Positions 20,701 through 32,044 of a stretch of 64,000 nt of DNA are shown piece after piece. A program made the position numbers and the translations under genes. The notes below the pieces were generated by a model. That model saw only the letters and a list, made by a program, of their open reading frames with translations, was not told the origin of the DNA and made no database searches. Source of the stretch: Tribonema minus (lineage: Eukaryota; Sar; Xanthophyceae; Tribonematales; Tribonemataceae); NCBI GenBank assembly GCA_017506865.1, contig JAFCMP010000178.1, positions 1 to 64,000 on the forward strand, in the 5' to 3' direction. The number at the start of each line of letters is the position of its first letter. Within the stretch, counting starts at the first letter, position 1.

Positions 20701-23700
20701 GGTTACGTCATCTGTACGAGTACACGGAGTCTGGCCAGCGATGCGGGCTGGGGGCGTTGTTGGACCGCGAGAGCAGCGGCTATGATGACGCTAAGTCAAC
20801 GCGTTACAAAGACTGCCAGCGGCTGCTTGCCCTGGATGGAGATGGGCCAACATTTTTGAAGCTCTTGCAGGATGCCAGCAGGGTGGCAAGAAAGGAGCTG
20901 ACTGTTGGACGCGTGTGCACGCTGAGCTTGCACAAGCTGACCATCAACCTCAATCCAGCTCTCCGTACGGAGATCACCACGTTCATGTTGCGTGCCACGT
21001 GTGTTGATGGCAAGGTGGTCGAGGTAAGGACACCCACTGACGACAAGACAGAAGCTGAGTTACTGCCTTCAGGTCATTTGGCAGCACCGCACAAGGCACT
21101 TGATGAGGTCTCTCTTATTTAGTCACCGCATGTGCCTCCTCTCGTCATAGGCATGTCTCTGGTGGGGTCGTTCACAGGGGATTTCGCCTGCGCTGTGCGG
21201 ATACTTGGAACCACATGTATGTGAGCAGCAGCAGCCAAGCAGCGTGCTCCCAGCATGTTTTTGTTTCTGCTGCCTCTGCACAGGGCGGACTGTCGAGAGA
21301 GTTCTCTGTTGTTCTGTGGTGTCCGCTGCGTGCCATGTGCTTCTTAAATTTGAACAAGCTTTTTTCTTGCAGAAGAATCCATCAGAGACACTACTTTCAT
21401 GCAGCATTATATGCTTGTTGAGCATTTCGGCTTGCTAAAGTCCGCAGACCTGGACAACCTTCAGGTGCATGTCTTGTACATAGATGTGTGTTGTGCCCTG
21501 CAATGCAGCATATAGCTTTTGCACATGTTGCACGCACCTGTAGTACTCATAGTCTCGTATTCAATGCGCGATGGGAGGGCGTTTGCAAACGTGGTGTATG
21601 GCTTGCATGCTGCCAGCGTTTGCTTGTGTTGTCCACATGAGGAGGAGCTCTCGAGAGGCCAGGAGTGAAGACGGCCTCTTCTAGATGTTCCACACAGCTG
21701 CCAACTGCATGCCAAGGTGTTGTGCTCCTAAATTGCTCAAAATAATAAAAGTTTAAAAAGGTTCGCGAGGGGGGCCGGTCCTTTGTGTGGACAACATGAG
21801 GGATCTGTGGGCGGCTCTGTTCAGACAGAACCGTGTCCGAGCAGCGCCGACACCGGGCGTGCCACGCAGCCAAGCATCTCCGCGCCGCGCACGTAAGCTA
21901 TGATGCGCTCCGTGAGCTCCTGCGCCAGCGACCTGCTCAGCGCCGCAACTATCTGTTTCTTGTTGACTGTGGCTCTGCGCTTTATCTGCGGCCCCCTACC
22001 CCCTGCGCACAGTGCTGAGTGCATTGCTAGGTCCTTGACGAATCGGCACGCCTGAGTTCATGGCCGCCCGTACGACTCCTGGGACAAACACCCACGACGA
22101 GCTCAATGCACCATCGTAGTGATCTAGCTTCTCCTTTTCCTCCACGTCCCCCGTGTTTCCCCGTCCTCGGTGGCCGCGTTGCACTTGCCCGCAAGGTACT
22201 TGCTGGCTATCGGGGCACGCACAGTTGTGTCAAGGACCACGCCTTCGCCCTTTTATGTGTCCCCTCCGAAGTGTAGGCAGCCAGGGTCGATGACCGTGTG
22301 CGCGCGCAGGCCTGGCCGCTTGAAGATGCTGGCGTCCTGAGGCTCGTTGCGGACCGCGGACACGTGGTATGACGGCAGCAGGCACCGCTTCTGGCCTGTG
22401 TGCGTTGCGTTGTGCCCGCGGATGTGTTGTGCACGGCAGCTGATGGCATGTGTGCATGTGGCTTGTCGCTGCTGCACTTCCACGGGCACACGTCACCACG
22501 GATATCCAAACCGTGCACCAAGAGGCTTACGAGCAGCATTGTCGCGGCTGCTGCGGCAGTGGACATTGCTGTCTCCCCTAGGGGCACACTGAGCCAGGAC
22601 ATAGCGCCGGGCGCGCGCTGGCTGCGCAGCTGCAATGTGAATGAGCTGAGGAGGTGAATGCAGTGGAGAGTGAGTTATCGCATTCATCAACAACGTGACG
22701 ACATATGCGTGCAGTCTCTGCAATGAAGGTGCTTTGCGTCCGCTCTTTCATAATGGGGAGAGTTACCATAATTTATCTACAATGTTAATAAGCTGAGGAG
22801 GTGAATGCAGTGGCGAGTGACTTATCACATTCATCAACGTGACGAGATATGCGTGCTCTCTCTGCAGTGAAGTGCGTTGCGTCCGCCCTTTCAGAATGGG
22901 GAGAGTGACTTACCACAATTCATCAACAATGTTAACAAGCTGAGGAGGTGAATGCACTGGAGAATGGTTGATCACCTTCATCAACAACTTGATGCAACAA
23001 AACAGCCAAGGACCCATGCAGTCTTGTGCCATGGAGCTGCAACGTTGTTCTGGGGAATCAAGCAGCAGCAGCAGCAGCAGGCAGCCAACTGTCATCTTGC
23101 AGTACAAACATCAGAATCAAGCAAGCAAGCAGAGACACACATCAGAGGACATTATGGCTCAGCTCCAGAAGGCTTGGCCGGTCCCACAGCTTGAGCAGTC
23201 TCTAACTTGCTCCTGCAGCTAGAACAGTGAGCAAAAGGAGCCTTGCTCCTAGGGGCTGTCTAGGGGGGGCTTGGTTGAAGTACCGTTCCAGAAACGGTCT
23301 TCCCCGTTCCCTAGCGTTCTATGCAAGAAAGCACGAAACAAGGACATTGTATCATCCCTCTTCTTTGAAAGGGACGCCTTCGGTTGCGGCGTGCCACAGG
23401 GTTGGCATGACACTCAGCAAAGCGAACCTTGTTCTGTCGCATCTCTGCCGGGACACATGTTTTAGGTCCTGGGTGACCGATTGTTCGAGATCTGGGTCTA
23501 CACAGGTAGAGGGGGGGGGGCGCCACAGAGGCGTCCCGGGACCCCCCCCCGTCGGGAAGGTGACCTGATTTGTAAAAGGTGCAGGGACGGTGCTGCGACG
23601 CACCAGACCCTTGGATGTCGCATGACGCTAGGTGGGGACGCTCTTTGAGCTGCCGGGCTTGCCACGATATTTTAGGTACACGGAGAGAGGCAGCTGGAGC

Positions 23701-26700
23701 GGCAGAGAGACCTGCGGAAGCAGCAGCACAGGCAGCAAAGGCAGCAGCAGCAACAGCAGCCGCACTGGAGGTCATATTATTAGGTGAGTCAACACCACAT
23801 CCGGTGTATCCTCTACTGCTGCTAATGCTGTTGCTGCTGCGGTTGCTGCTGCTGTTTTGCTGCCCGCTGCTGGTAGGCTTCTGCTGCTGCTGCGTTCAGG
23901 CTGCTTCTGCTGCAGGACATCTTGCCTTTGCGCTTCTGCAGCGACCATCGAGCTCGATGTTCTTGTGCATCCTGTATTCGCCACCTGAAAATGTTGTGCT
24001 GCTGGCTTATGCTCGAATCGCCAGTTCAATTACATTATGTGTAGGTCCACAACCCCTTGCTCGTGAGCAGCCAACAACAGATTGCAGATTACATATGCGA
24101 CATGTACTAAAAAAAATCAACTAGCCAAATATGGCTGTGGCATCGACGGCGCATACCTATCTAGCTCCTCCCCTTCTCCAGTGGCCTCCCCCACAAGGTG
24201 CCCAATGTGGCAGCCAGATGTGGCCCATCACACGTGCAGCCATTCTGTCCTCCAAAGTCCTGTCCCGCACAAGTCGCCATGGCCTCCTGTCTCCCGTGTG
24301 GCAGTCAGTAGCCCATCGCATGGCCCATCACTCGTGTGTAAAGCGCCATCTGCAATGACACTGCCAACGGAGCTCTAACGCGCGACATCCCGATGTCGTC
24401 TGATGCACATGCGCCGTGTTGAACCTGGCGCCGCCTCCCTTGCGAGCCATAGCCGCAGCAGCCACACCTCTCAATGTTGTATTACTACATACTTGGTCTA
24501 CGATCTCTGCTGCAATGGAAACACATCAATTGAAGCTCTTGCATATGACTGCTTACCGTCGATTTCCGCTAAATTGGTGACAGCCGGTGACAGATGGAAA
24601 CACATTCAGAGGCTCTAGCACCGACTGTCAAAAGCCACGATGTCGGTGCCAGGCTCTGCAATACGTAAATTTGATCAAAAACTGACATGCAGCCGCATGC
24701 GATCAGTCGCTAAATATATGTGCAAAAACCATTTCACATTGGTATTGCGTCTGCACCCCAAATTTGGCATGTGGCAGGTGCAGGCAGGCGTGGAGGCTGT
24801 CGGCGATGCTGTCTACAGGCTGAGCAAGCTATGTGTGGTCCCTGCGCAGGAGGCAGTGGGAGGCGGATTGAGGAAGGTTAGAGCAAGGCGGCTGGCGCTG
24901 CACGCCGGGAGCGGCTGGCGGAGGCATCTGGCGGTGCAGAGGTGCGTGCATATACTCAGGGCTTCTAACAGCCATTTGAGCAGATCGAGGCCTGAGCAGC
25001 TGCTGTGCTGTACATGTGGCGCCTAAGCCTGTCGCTAATTTTGACACACAAGCAACGTTGTGATGCTTGCAGGCACGAGTTGTGCCTTGTAGCGCACTTT
25101 GACGCACCCGATCTTGTTGGATTCTACTTACTACAGTAGTACAGCCCCATACGCCGGAGAAAGTTGAGGGGTGGCGGCGCAGGACGTCATGTTATCCTTC
25201 AGCATATTCAAGTAGCAGCAGCATGTGCTACTTTGTTTTACGTTGATGTCACCTGGTGCAATTAACTGAATACAGGTCCTGGTATAACTTATGATCACAC
25301 ACAAGCAGTGTGTGAGGCTCTCAATTATCTCTTGTACAGGCGTGCAAGCTTCTTCGTACCATCGTTGACCATAGGTCGTCGCTCCAGGAACCCCAGCAAA
25401 TCGCGCAAATGATCAAACCAAGTAAACTGTATCAAGCACATTGCTGTGCTCATCGAGCCATATAGGTAGCGCGCACGCAAGGTGATCAGTGTGATGTGTG
25501 TGCAAAACGAGGCGGCATCGTCAACGTAAAGTTGCGTCATCACTGGTCCTACAATGGCCCCGGAACTGACGGCGCGCTGACACGTGATAAATTTTCAAAC
25601 ATGACACTAATCACCTTGCGTGCGCGTTACCTAAAAAGCTGTTGAGCACAGCGATGTGCTTGATTCAGTTTATGCGGTCGATCATTTGCGCCATTCACTA
25701 GAATTCCCAGAGCGACAACCTATATTTAGCGATGGTAGAAGCAGCTTGCACGCCTGTGTAAGAGATAACCGAGAGCCTGACGCACTCCTTGTGCGTTTCT
25801 ATAATGCAGACATCACGTTCTTGCTGGCTGGACAGTCAGTCACTGCCATGCAATCCACATTTCTGCCATCCGAGAGATCCACAACCATCTTGATCCAGCG
25901 AAAGCGACGCCTTCTGCAGGTACTCGCAAGAACCGTGCATGTTTACGTACACTGTGTACTGACAATGGCAACGGTCACAAATGATAATGAGGCCTATAGC
26001 TGGTGTGCATCGCTCAAAGACCTATAGCAGTGCTTGCGAGTATTCATTCCGATGGGCAGTTATATGCACGTGCGTGCATGCTCATGCTGCTGACACTAAC
26101 TTACTTTGCTACGTCTCCCCCTCCGTGCAGGGGTCGTGAGAGGCGTCATCAGAAAAACAAAGTCCAAGGTGGTGTCTGCGGTCCGCAAGTGCATCTTCAA
26201 CAGCCTGGAGCGATCATCAACTGTGATCGAGAGCACGCCCGGTTTCCTGCGCAAAAGCCCATCTGATATGGAGCGTTGCTTGGAGGATGCGTGGAGAGGG
26301 CTTGGTGAAGACAATGCTGCTGACATGGAGCTTGCCAATGTTGCCTCGGCGGGGGCGGCCATCAGCCATATATGTGGCAGCCACCGCAAGCTCTGCAAGC
26401 ACCTACAACCAGGCGTTCGCTGGACTGGCAGAGCAAGCGCAAGATATGACACTACAGAGTGTGCTGGGACTCGCGGCCACTGCTGACGTGGCCGACCTCT
26501 TCCTTCAGGTAAAACCCATCATTTGTTTGTAATGTAGCGCCACCGCATAGAGCGTTGTTTGGCCATGGCGGTTGCGGGCCTGCACCGTTGTTGTAGTTAA
26601 GCACACAGTGGTAGCACTGGATGACGATGATTGCTGTGTATTCATATGCAATTATCGTTACGCTTTTGAGCTGTGCATTTGCACAGTGGTTTATGAGTAG

Positions 26701-28283
26701 AAGTGTTGGTGAACGCAGTTACATACTCGCCGAACCGCGCCAGGCCTTATGCCACCACAAGGCGCACATGTCTAGCCATACATCACTCCACAAGATCATA
26801 AGCCACTTTCATACTCTGTATTTCTGAATACAAGGTTTGGTCATGTGACGCTCATTCACGCTGACCTGTGCTGGACGGAGGCTCTTCAAAATGCAATTTC
26901 AGTGCAAACTCCTACTCCATGACGCCTGATTACACCTGACGACTGCATGTTTCAATGCTTTGTTCGCAGCATGCGATGCTGAGTGTGGCGAAGCAGATAG
27001 CATCTGCCTTGGTGAAGCTGGTGCATGATCATCAGCTCAGCCGGCAGTTGCGGGTGCAGGCGTCCTTGGGTCGAAGGTGTACAGAGAGGCAAGAAACACT
27101 CCATGGCTGAACGCTGCATGCATCAACATGTTCTAGTGACGTCAATTACCAATGCTAGATCGTCGCAATCCAGAAAATTCTTGCGCACACAAACAACTTG
27201 ACAAATGATGCAGTTCTTAGTGGTAAGTCAGCAGTCAGACACAAAGTCCAGCTGAGATGTTTTGAGTACTACATCCTATGATAACGTGATGCGTACTCAC
27301 CGATTGCCGTGCCATGTATTGTATGAAAACGCAGCGAAATGTATGACGCCTTAGATCTTGCTTTTGCCCTATCTTCAACTACAGTACCTGGCTCCCCTGG
27401 TACGCAAACATTATCCCAAAGGCCAGCCAAGAGGATTCTAGATAAGATTTTACGGCGTATTGTGTCGTCTTTGGTCCCATTGCCTACATGCTGATGACTA
27501 CCGTCAACCTATGATTATGTGTCTACAACTGCTTAAAGATGCCGTGTGGACTATATGTTGCTTGCGTGCTTGGTGTGTTCAGCAAAAGCTGCCGTCATGA
27601 CATCTGTTGTCTCCACTCACTGCCACCATGCAACGACGCGCCTCATTGAATGAGTGCATGTTTATGCTGCAGAAATACTTGGTGCATATGAAGACGCTGC
27701 AGGTCGTCGTACAGAAGAAGGAAGTCGAAGTTGAGTCAGGAGATTTCAGGATGGTACGTCCATGGGCACTGTACACTTGTATCAGTATGTGGCAGCGATG
27801 ATGTCATGGTCAGCCCCTGCTCGAAGCCTGTGGTAGCAATGCTATGACACCCAGCTGCAGGAAGTCCTTGCAGATTGATTGTTCCCCCCCTCCCTGTGGC
27901 CTGCACATCCATGGCGCAATGATGCTAAGCTTCCACGTGCACTGTTCCGTACATGCCACACCTTCTGTGGCGTTATGCCCAAGCCCCTGCCATTTTTGTT
28001 GTACCAGATGCTGCAGCTTGCTCTCCTCTCTCATGTGCTCACTGCTGCCCTGACTGTCACAGTAGCATGCCGTGATCAGAACTTATGCCTTGAAATCATC
28101 ATGCGATGTTGACAGACAATTCTGTTTGCACCCGTTTTGTAATGCAGGATCTCAAGCGGCATGAAGGCCCCAGCGGTGCATCAAGTGCGGACCATCGCAG
28201 ACATGACAGAGCACACCACGATCAAGGAGAAGATGGAGGCTTTCTACCCTTACCTTCGCCGGGGGGCTACTGCGGCTGTTTAG
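14790..28283 (+). CDS. KAP-like P-loop NTPase family gene, C-terminal part, multi-exon
   Basis: Phase-consistent exons: a, from about 14790 (acceptor GGCGCAG) to 15255; b, 18108-18242; c, 20633-21023; d, 24778-24876. The a-b join makes LITPRKLKRILNIYPLQRA and the b-c join makes WTFLAELWPVRFACLMHIME. The PRKLKRILNIY followed by a Trp-Pro segment resembles the C-terminal end of KAP-family NTPase domains, membrane-associated P-loop ATPases. The Walker motifs would lie upstream and are not seen, so the gene is partial, perhaps split by the retroelements. Further probable exons lie at 26131-26507 (with an internal frame change), about 26971-27073 (HAMLSVAKQIASALVKLVHD), about 27150-27216 (IVAIQKILAHTNNLTND), to 27753 (ending DFRM) and a terminal exon 28148-28283 ending at TAG. 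Phases of the last exons do not all join, so exons are missing or the gene is decaying. Exons a-d are solid; the family name is moderate. Confidence 0.5.
15528..15770 (+). mobile_element. 5'-truncated LINE 3' fragment with internal duplication
   Basis: It lies in the intron after exon a. RGAEMFGCAARLVSTSRGDGTV then stop matches the LINE C-terminus (RGARMLGC...GH). The segment is then repeated about 80 bp later with a few changes (15615-15683), followed by the shared tail ACCGGCCTCCCTTGCGGGCCTA near 15723-15744. It is a dead fragment with a local tandem duplication. Confidence 0.7.
16248..17200. repeat. Degenerate repeats in intron: AGGGTT..GAGCAGA units, then GACTCCGACTCC and CAG-rich DNA
   Basis: From 16248 to about 16520, phrases such as AGGGTTCAAGAGCAGA, GACACCATGACTCC and GGAGTCGACGAAGG recur at about 90-110 bp spacing. 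GACTCC-rich and CAG/CTG-rich sequence follows to 17200. No protein frame is convincing. It lies inside the 15256-18107 intron. Confidence 0.5.
17201..18107. other. Intron remainder, nothing recognised
   Basis: No gene, RNA or clear repeat was seen between the CAG-rich stretch and exon b of the KAP-like gene. Confidence 0.4.
18243..20632. other. Intron b-c of the KAP-like gene, with inverted-element debris
   Basis: About 2.4 kb between exons b and c. Small open frames occur (for example 19050-19367, with a hydrophobic stretch) but none has recognisable homology or splice support. Segments 19938-20045 and 20275-20345 are relatives of the inverted repeat at 25.3-25.8 kb. Confidence 0.4.
19938..20345. 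repeat. Diverged copy of the 25.3-25.8 kb inverted-repeat element
   Basis: The left part (AACCCTAGCAAATCG, then CAGCACATCGCTGTGCT) matches 25389-25460. The right part (AGCTTGCATGCCTGTGCAAGAGATAAC, then TGCACTCCTTGTGCGTTTCTATAA) matches 25741-25805. The two arms are in opposite sense within the element, as in the better-preserved copy. Confidence 0.55.
21745..22640 (-). mobile_element. 5'-truncated, frameshifted LINE copy
   Basis: Read on the minus strand it has LRSQRAPGAMSWLSVP, a CPWKCS...H...C...RGHN finger and SSWVFVPGV, then AMHSALCAGG and RGAEMLGCVARPVSALLGH, in the same order as the C-terminal 300 residues of the full LINE. It needs several frame changes to read through. The 3' tail (ACCGGCCCCCCTCGCG...TTTTTAAAC) is at the low-coordinate end. 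It lies inside the intron between exons c and d of the KAP-like gene. Confidence 0.85.
22633..23000 (+). repeat. About 150-bp tandem repeat, roughly 2.5 copies
   Basis: Each unit starts AATGTTAA/GAATGAGCTGAGGAGGTGAATGCA, contains TTATC.CATTCATCAAC.ACGTGACGA and a TTTCA.AATGGGGAGAGT stretch, then restarts. It abuts the truncated LINE copy and lies in an intron. Confidence 0.65.
23001..24777. other. Intron remainder with CAG/CTG runs and a G-run element
   Basis: It contains CAGCAGCAG at about 23063-23080, CTG-rich DNA at 23815-23890, and a G-run/CG-rich patch at 23505-23550 that is repeated in inverted form at 35165-35225. No coding region is supported. Confidence 0.4.
25325..25770. repeat. 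Large inverted repeat, arms of about 180 bp with a loop of about 85 bp
   Basis: The reverse complement of 25325-25510 aligns with about 25592-25765. Shared blocks include ATCACCTTGCGTGCGCG, GAGCACAGC.ATGTGCTTGAT, GATCATTTGCGC and AGCTTGCACGCCTGT.. The loop spans about 25510-25592. The arms differ by roughly 15-20 percent. It could be a foldback or MITE-like element or a decayed inverted duplication. Confidence 0.65.
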
Positions 28284-29259
28284 TAAGCGCTCCTGGTGCA
28301 CTGGTGAGCAGTGCAAATCAGGTGTCAGCAATCGCTAACAATCCTTGCAGATCAGCGCACCTGTAAAGAGTGGAGAGGAGAATCGATGCTAGCACGAGAA
28401 CTAGCAGCGCATCATATGCGTACGAGCAGCACGCATAACCTCAGGATGTCGCTTATGGTGCTCTGTTGCGTGCTAGTGAACTTAAGAGTTGTTCAGGGCG
28501 CCCCTAACTCCCACACATGTGCATGATCATGTTGTTTCAGGGCGCACATAGATACCATACATGTGCATGTTTTACATGATCTTACAGCACCTTCACCTCA
28601 ACTTGCCGCACACAGGCAGGAGCAGCGACAAAAAGGATGGGCACAGCGGCGGAACAAGTGGCGCGGCCAGGAGCCCGATATTAGTAGCTATGGTAGCTGT
28701 TGCGGCGCAAATGCTGGTCCTCTGCGTTCAGTGCAGCTGCTTATGCACGGTGAGTCCGACTGAGTCAATGTCACGTTGTTGATTCTTGTTTTCGTGATAT
28801 ATGCAGGCACACACTTGCATCAACGTTTTGACGGTTGTACTTCGCTTCAGGCTGCAGGGTTCAAATAGGAGTACAAGAGTGGACGCGCGTGCTGTTAATT
28901 GTAGACGGCACCAGGAGGTCATTCGCTGAACCAAAGCTAGAGCATGTAACGCCAGCGTCTCATACATGTAGGTCGTTGATGACAGGATGGCAGTCATAAA
29001 GCACTCATGCATGCACTTTTTTTCAGGATGATGCAGTGCTATGTTGACTCTGTAGTGTCAGCACAGGTGACTCATCGCTTACAGAAAACTCATGCACGTG
29101 CGGCTATCATTAATGCAGTGTAGATTGCTGCATGCACGATTGTTTCAGTACGTTGACAACATGCCCATCTTGACATCTGCACATTCAATACAGGCTGTCC
29201 AGTATTATATCGACCTTGAATTTGTGCAATATTGACTATCAAGCGCAAGTAGTGCATAT
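28284..29259. other. Gap with one possible exon, otherwise nothing
   Basis: A possible exon lies at about 28616-28750, between acceptor CCGCACACAG and donor ACG|GTGAGT. In one frame it encodes a hydrophobic stretch, PILVAMVAVAAQMLVLCVQC, that could be a membrane helix. No partner exon was found. Nothing else is supported. Confidence 0.3.
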
Positions 29260-30020
29260 TAGTGGTGCTGATGCTGATGCAAGCAGTGGTGTTTTGTGAT
29301 GCACGCACTCGACAACACATTTATGGCACTTGCTTGGTCACGCACCAAGCATTTTCATACTTGTTGCGTCTTGTGCTCTGCGCTACAAGCGACTTCAGCT
29401 CGGTCCGCTGAAGCTATTAACGCCATTTGATGCTGCTTTTATTGCTGGTCGAACCGCATGAGTAATTGAGAATTTGTTAAGACTGCCCTCAGTACTAAAC
29501 AATATCATGAGTGGTGCTGATGCTGGTGCAAGCAAGCTGTTGAGATGCACGCACTCGATAAGACATCGACGGCCACGCATCAAGCATTTGCGTACTTATT
29601 ACGTCTTGTGCTCTGCGCTACAAGGGACTTCAATTCAATCTGCTGAAGCTACTAACGGCGTTTACTATTGCTTTCAATGCTGGCATAATCGCATGAGTGA
29701 CTGTAAATGTGAAGACACTCTTAGCAACGTATAAATTGTCATAAGCGCACCATGGTGCTGATGCTGATCTAAGCGAGGTGTATTGTTATGCCCGCACTGG
29801 ACAAGACTTTCGGCATTTGCTTGCTCCACCACAAGCATTTGCGTACTTGTTGGTCTTGTGCTCTGCACTACAAGCAACTTCAGCTCCATCTGCTGAAGCT
29901 ACCCCGCTGCCACATCTATATACATGTAGCAGTATATTGTTGCTTTTGTTTCTGGTGTAAACATATGAGCAACTGGATATGTAGGACTACCTTAGATTTG
30001 CAAATTTATGCACCCACCAT
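29260..30020 (+). repeat. About 250-bp tandem repeat, three copies
   Basis: The units begin near 29260, 29509 and 29753. Each has GGTGCTGATGCTG, GCACGCACTCGA or GCCCGCACTGGA, CAAGCATTTGCGTACTT, TCTTGTGCTCTGC.CTACAAG, CTTCA.CTC, CTGCTGAAGCTA and a terminal ATG/CATG. Copies are diverged by roughly a quarter. Confidence 0.75.
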
Positions 30021-30391
30021 GAAATCAAATCCATTGGGTTTTGCTTGCTCATGAGCAGCACACACAACTGTGGTGTGACGTGCTTGCTCTTTGTACAACT
30101 TTCACACATCACTGCTGTTGTTGTATCCACATCTGTAATTGATTGCTCATAGCTGCTGCTGTGTCTATCACTGCTGCCATCAGTGCAGGTGGAGAGGAGC
30201 AGCACGGATCGAAGAAGCTGCTGCTACTGCTGCTGAAGAGCAACGTGCACTCACGCTGGCTGGCGTGCTGCCCTGTCTGTGTGCAAGCAGAGGTTTGAAG
30301 TAGTGTGGTGGTGGCGATGGGAGTTGGCGATGGGTGTGTGGCAGAGTTTTCAGCATCAATGAACGACAGTTCTGCCGTCTATCGTGGTGTC

Positions 30392-30450
30392 TTGCCCCCG
30401 GGGTCCCAGCTCCCCCCCCCCCCCCCCCTGCCTCCGCGGCGCCAGAACCC
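30392..30450 (+). repeat. C-run element, left member of an inverted pair
   Basis: GTCTTGCCCCCGGGGTCCCAGCT, a C-run and TGCCTCCGCGGC is the reverse complement of 34886-34938. Outside about 50 bp the match fades. Confidence 0.7.
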
Positions 30451-30867
30451 CTCCCCCCCACTTTCTATTACGGCCTATTACCAACACCCCCGACCTATTC
30501 GAGGGCGTTTTTGAGCAGCTCTCGGTGTGTACAATACGACGGACAAGTCAAATAGAAAAAATGAAGTGATTCCAAGTGTTTTCACAATCGTCCAAACTTT
30601 GCCCCTGCGCCAGCACGAAGGGTGACCCTGCGCTTGAACTCGACATATGTTTAGCGCATTTGTGGCACACATTTTGAAGCAAGTTGAACATAAAATTGCA
30701 TACATGGTCGAGAGCCATTGACAATGCTTGCGTTACCACCTGACTATGCTGCAGCTGGCTCTCACACAGCAACTACACATGTCAGCAATACGAGTTTCTA
30801 TTGATTTTGCTGCAATCCATGCATGGGACACTATGACACAGGGCAGTTCAGCAACCCCTCAGCTCCG

Positions 30868-31180
30868 CATTCGCCAGTCAGCAGAGCCGGTGGCGCCGCT
30901 GTTATGCTGCAGGTAACCGAACAGGCCTGCGCCCGCCCCATTCAGTCAAGCAACGCCCTCAACGCTCATCCGCCAGTTCGCAGAGCCGTTGCGCTGCCGG
31001 CAACAGCATCCGCGGTGGGGTCCCAACGCTCGCCTGCCTACACCAACCCCCGCCCTCGCCACTGCGTCAGGTGACACTATCAGTCCTCATTCGCCAGTTG
31101 GGAGAGCGGTTACGCTGCGGTTAACAGCATCCGCGGTGGGGTCCTTGCGCTTGCGGCGCTCGCCTGCTGCCGCCTGCAGT
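30868..31180 (+). repeat. Degenerate tandem repeat of about 110 bp, three copies
   Basis: CAT.CGCCAGT..GCAGAGCCG, GC.GCTGC.GGTAAC.GCATCCGCGGTGGGGTCC and CGCTCGCCTGC recur at about 30868, 30970 and 31090. Confidence 0.55.
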
Positions 31181-31502
31181 CCGCCGCCGCCACGGCCGCC
31201 TCCGCGCCCGCCGGTGCCAAGCCGCTCGCGCACCTGCGGCATACCATACGTGGAGGGCTCGCAGATCAGTATTTGGTATACTGTATGCATACGCGCATGT
31301 GAAATAACTGAACTCTCAAGTGCACGAGTTTGCGTAAAATGGGAGGATGCCTCCCTCACACAAACAGCAGAGCACTTTTGCACTTGTCTGGCGCCTGGTG
31401 TAGGTTGCAAGTCCTCAGGTCCGGCTCGGGAACTAGCATCTCACCTGCAGAAAAGCCTCACAAATGCGCATTCCGCATGCTCGTGTCTGATCTGCAGAAC
31501 GC

Positions 31503-31862
31503 TCACTGGTGTGCGTTTGCTACATGTGAGGACGCCTCCCTCATACAAACAGCAGCGCACTGTGTGACTTATCTGTCTGTCATGAAGTACTCTATGGAGT
31601 GGTCGCTACATGTGAGGATGCCTCCCTCATACAAACAGCAGCGCACTTTGTGACTTATTGTCTGTCATGAAGTACTCTATGGAGTGGTTGCTACATGTGA
31701 GGATGTCTCCCTCATGCAAACAGCGGCGCACTGTGTGACTTATCTGTCTGTCATGAAGTACTCTATGGAGTGGTTGCTACATGTGAGGATGCCTCCCTCA
31801 TACAAACAGCAGCGCACTGTGTGACTTATCTGTCTGTCATGCAGTACTCTATGGAGTGGTTA
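31503..31862 (+). repeat. Minisatellite, about 85-bp unit, four copies
   Basis: Consecutive copies of GCTACATGTGAGGATGCCTCC, CTCATACAAACAGCAGCGCACT, TGTGACTTATCTGTCTGTCATG and AAGTACTCTATGGAGTGG. The copies are highly similar. A diverged outlier is at about 31335-31385. Confidence 0.85.
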
Positions 31863-32044
31863 GAGCTCGCCTGGGAGAGATCTGATGGGCAAAATACGGC
31901 CTCCTGCATGTGCCCAAGCGTTCCCATGAGCATTGCCGAGGTAACGTACAAGCCACCTCTATCTATCAGACCACCTCAACTGCCACCAAGTCCAGCAAGA
32001 AGCAACACGCTAAATAAATGGGGCTCGGTCCACAAATCGTTGGC

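Noticed and set aside
21172-21425. Several small overlapping frames near 21.2-21.4 kb as genes
   Set aside because: Short, on both strands, without motifs, and they fall in the intron after exon c of the KAP-like gene.
24430-24460. GCGCCGCCTCCCTTGCGAGCC as a further LINE tail
   Set aside because: Only about 15 bases resemble the tail and no coding end lies upstream.
31503-31862. Possible CRISPR-like array
   Set aside because: The units are contiguous and near-identical with no distinct spacers; this is a minisatellite in eukaryotic DNA.
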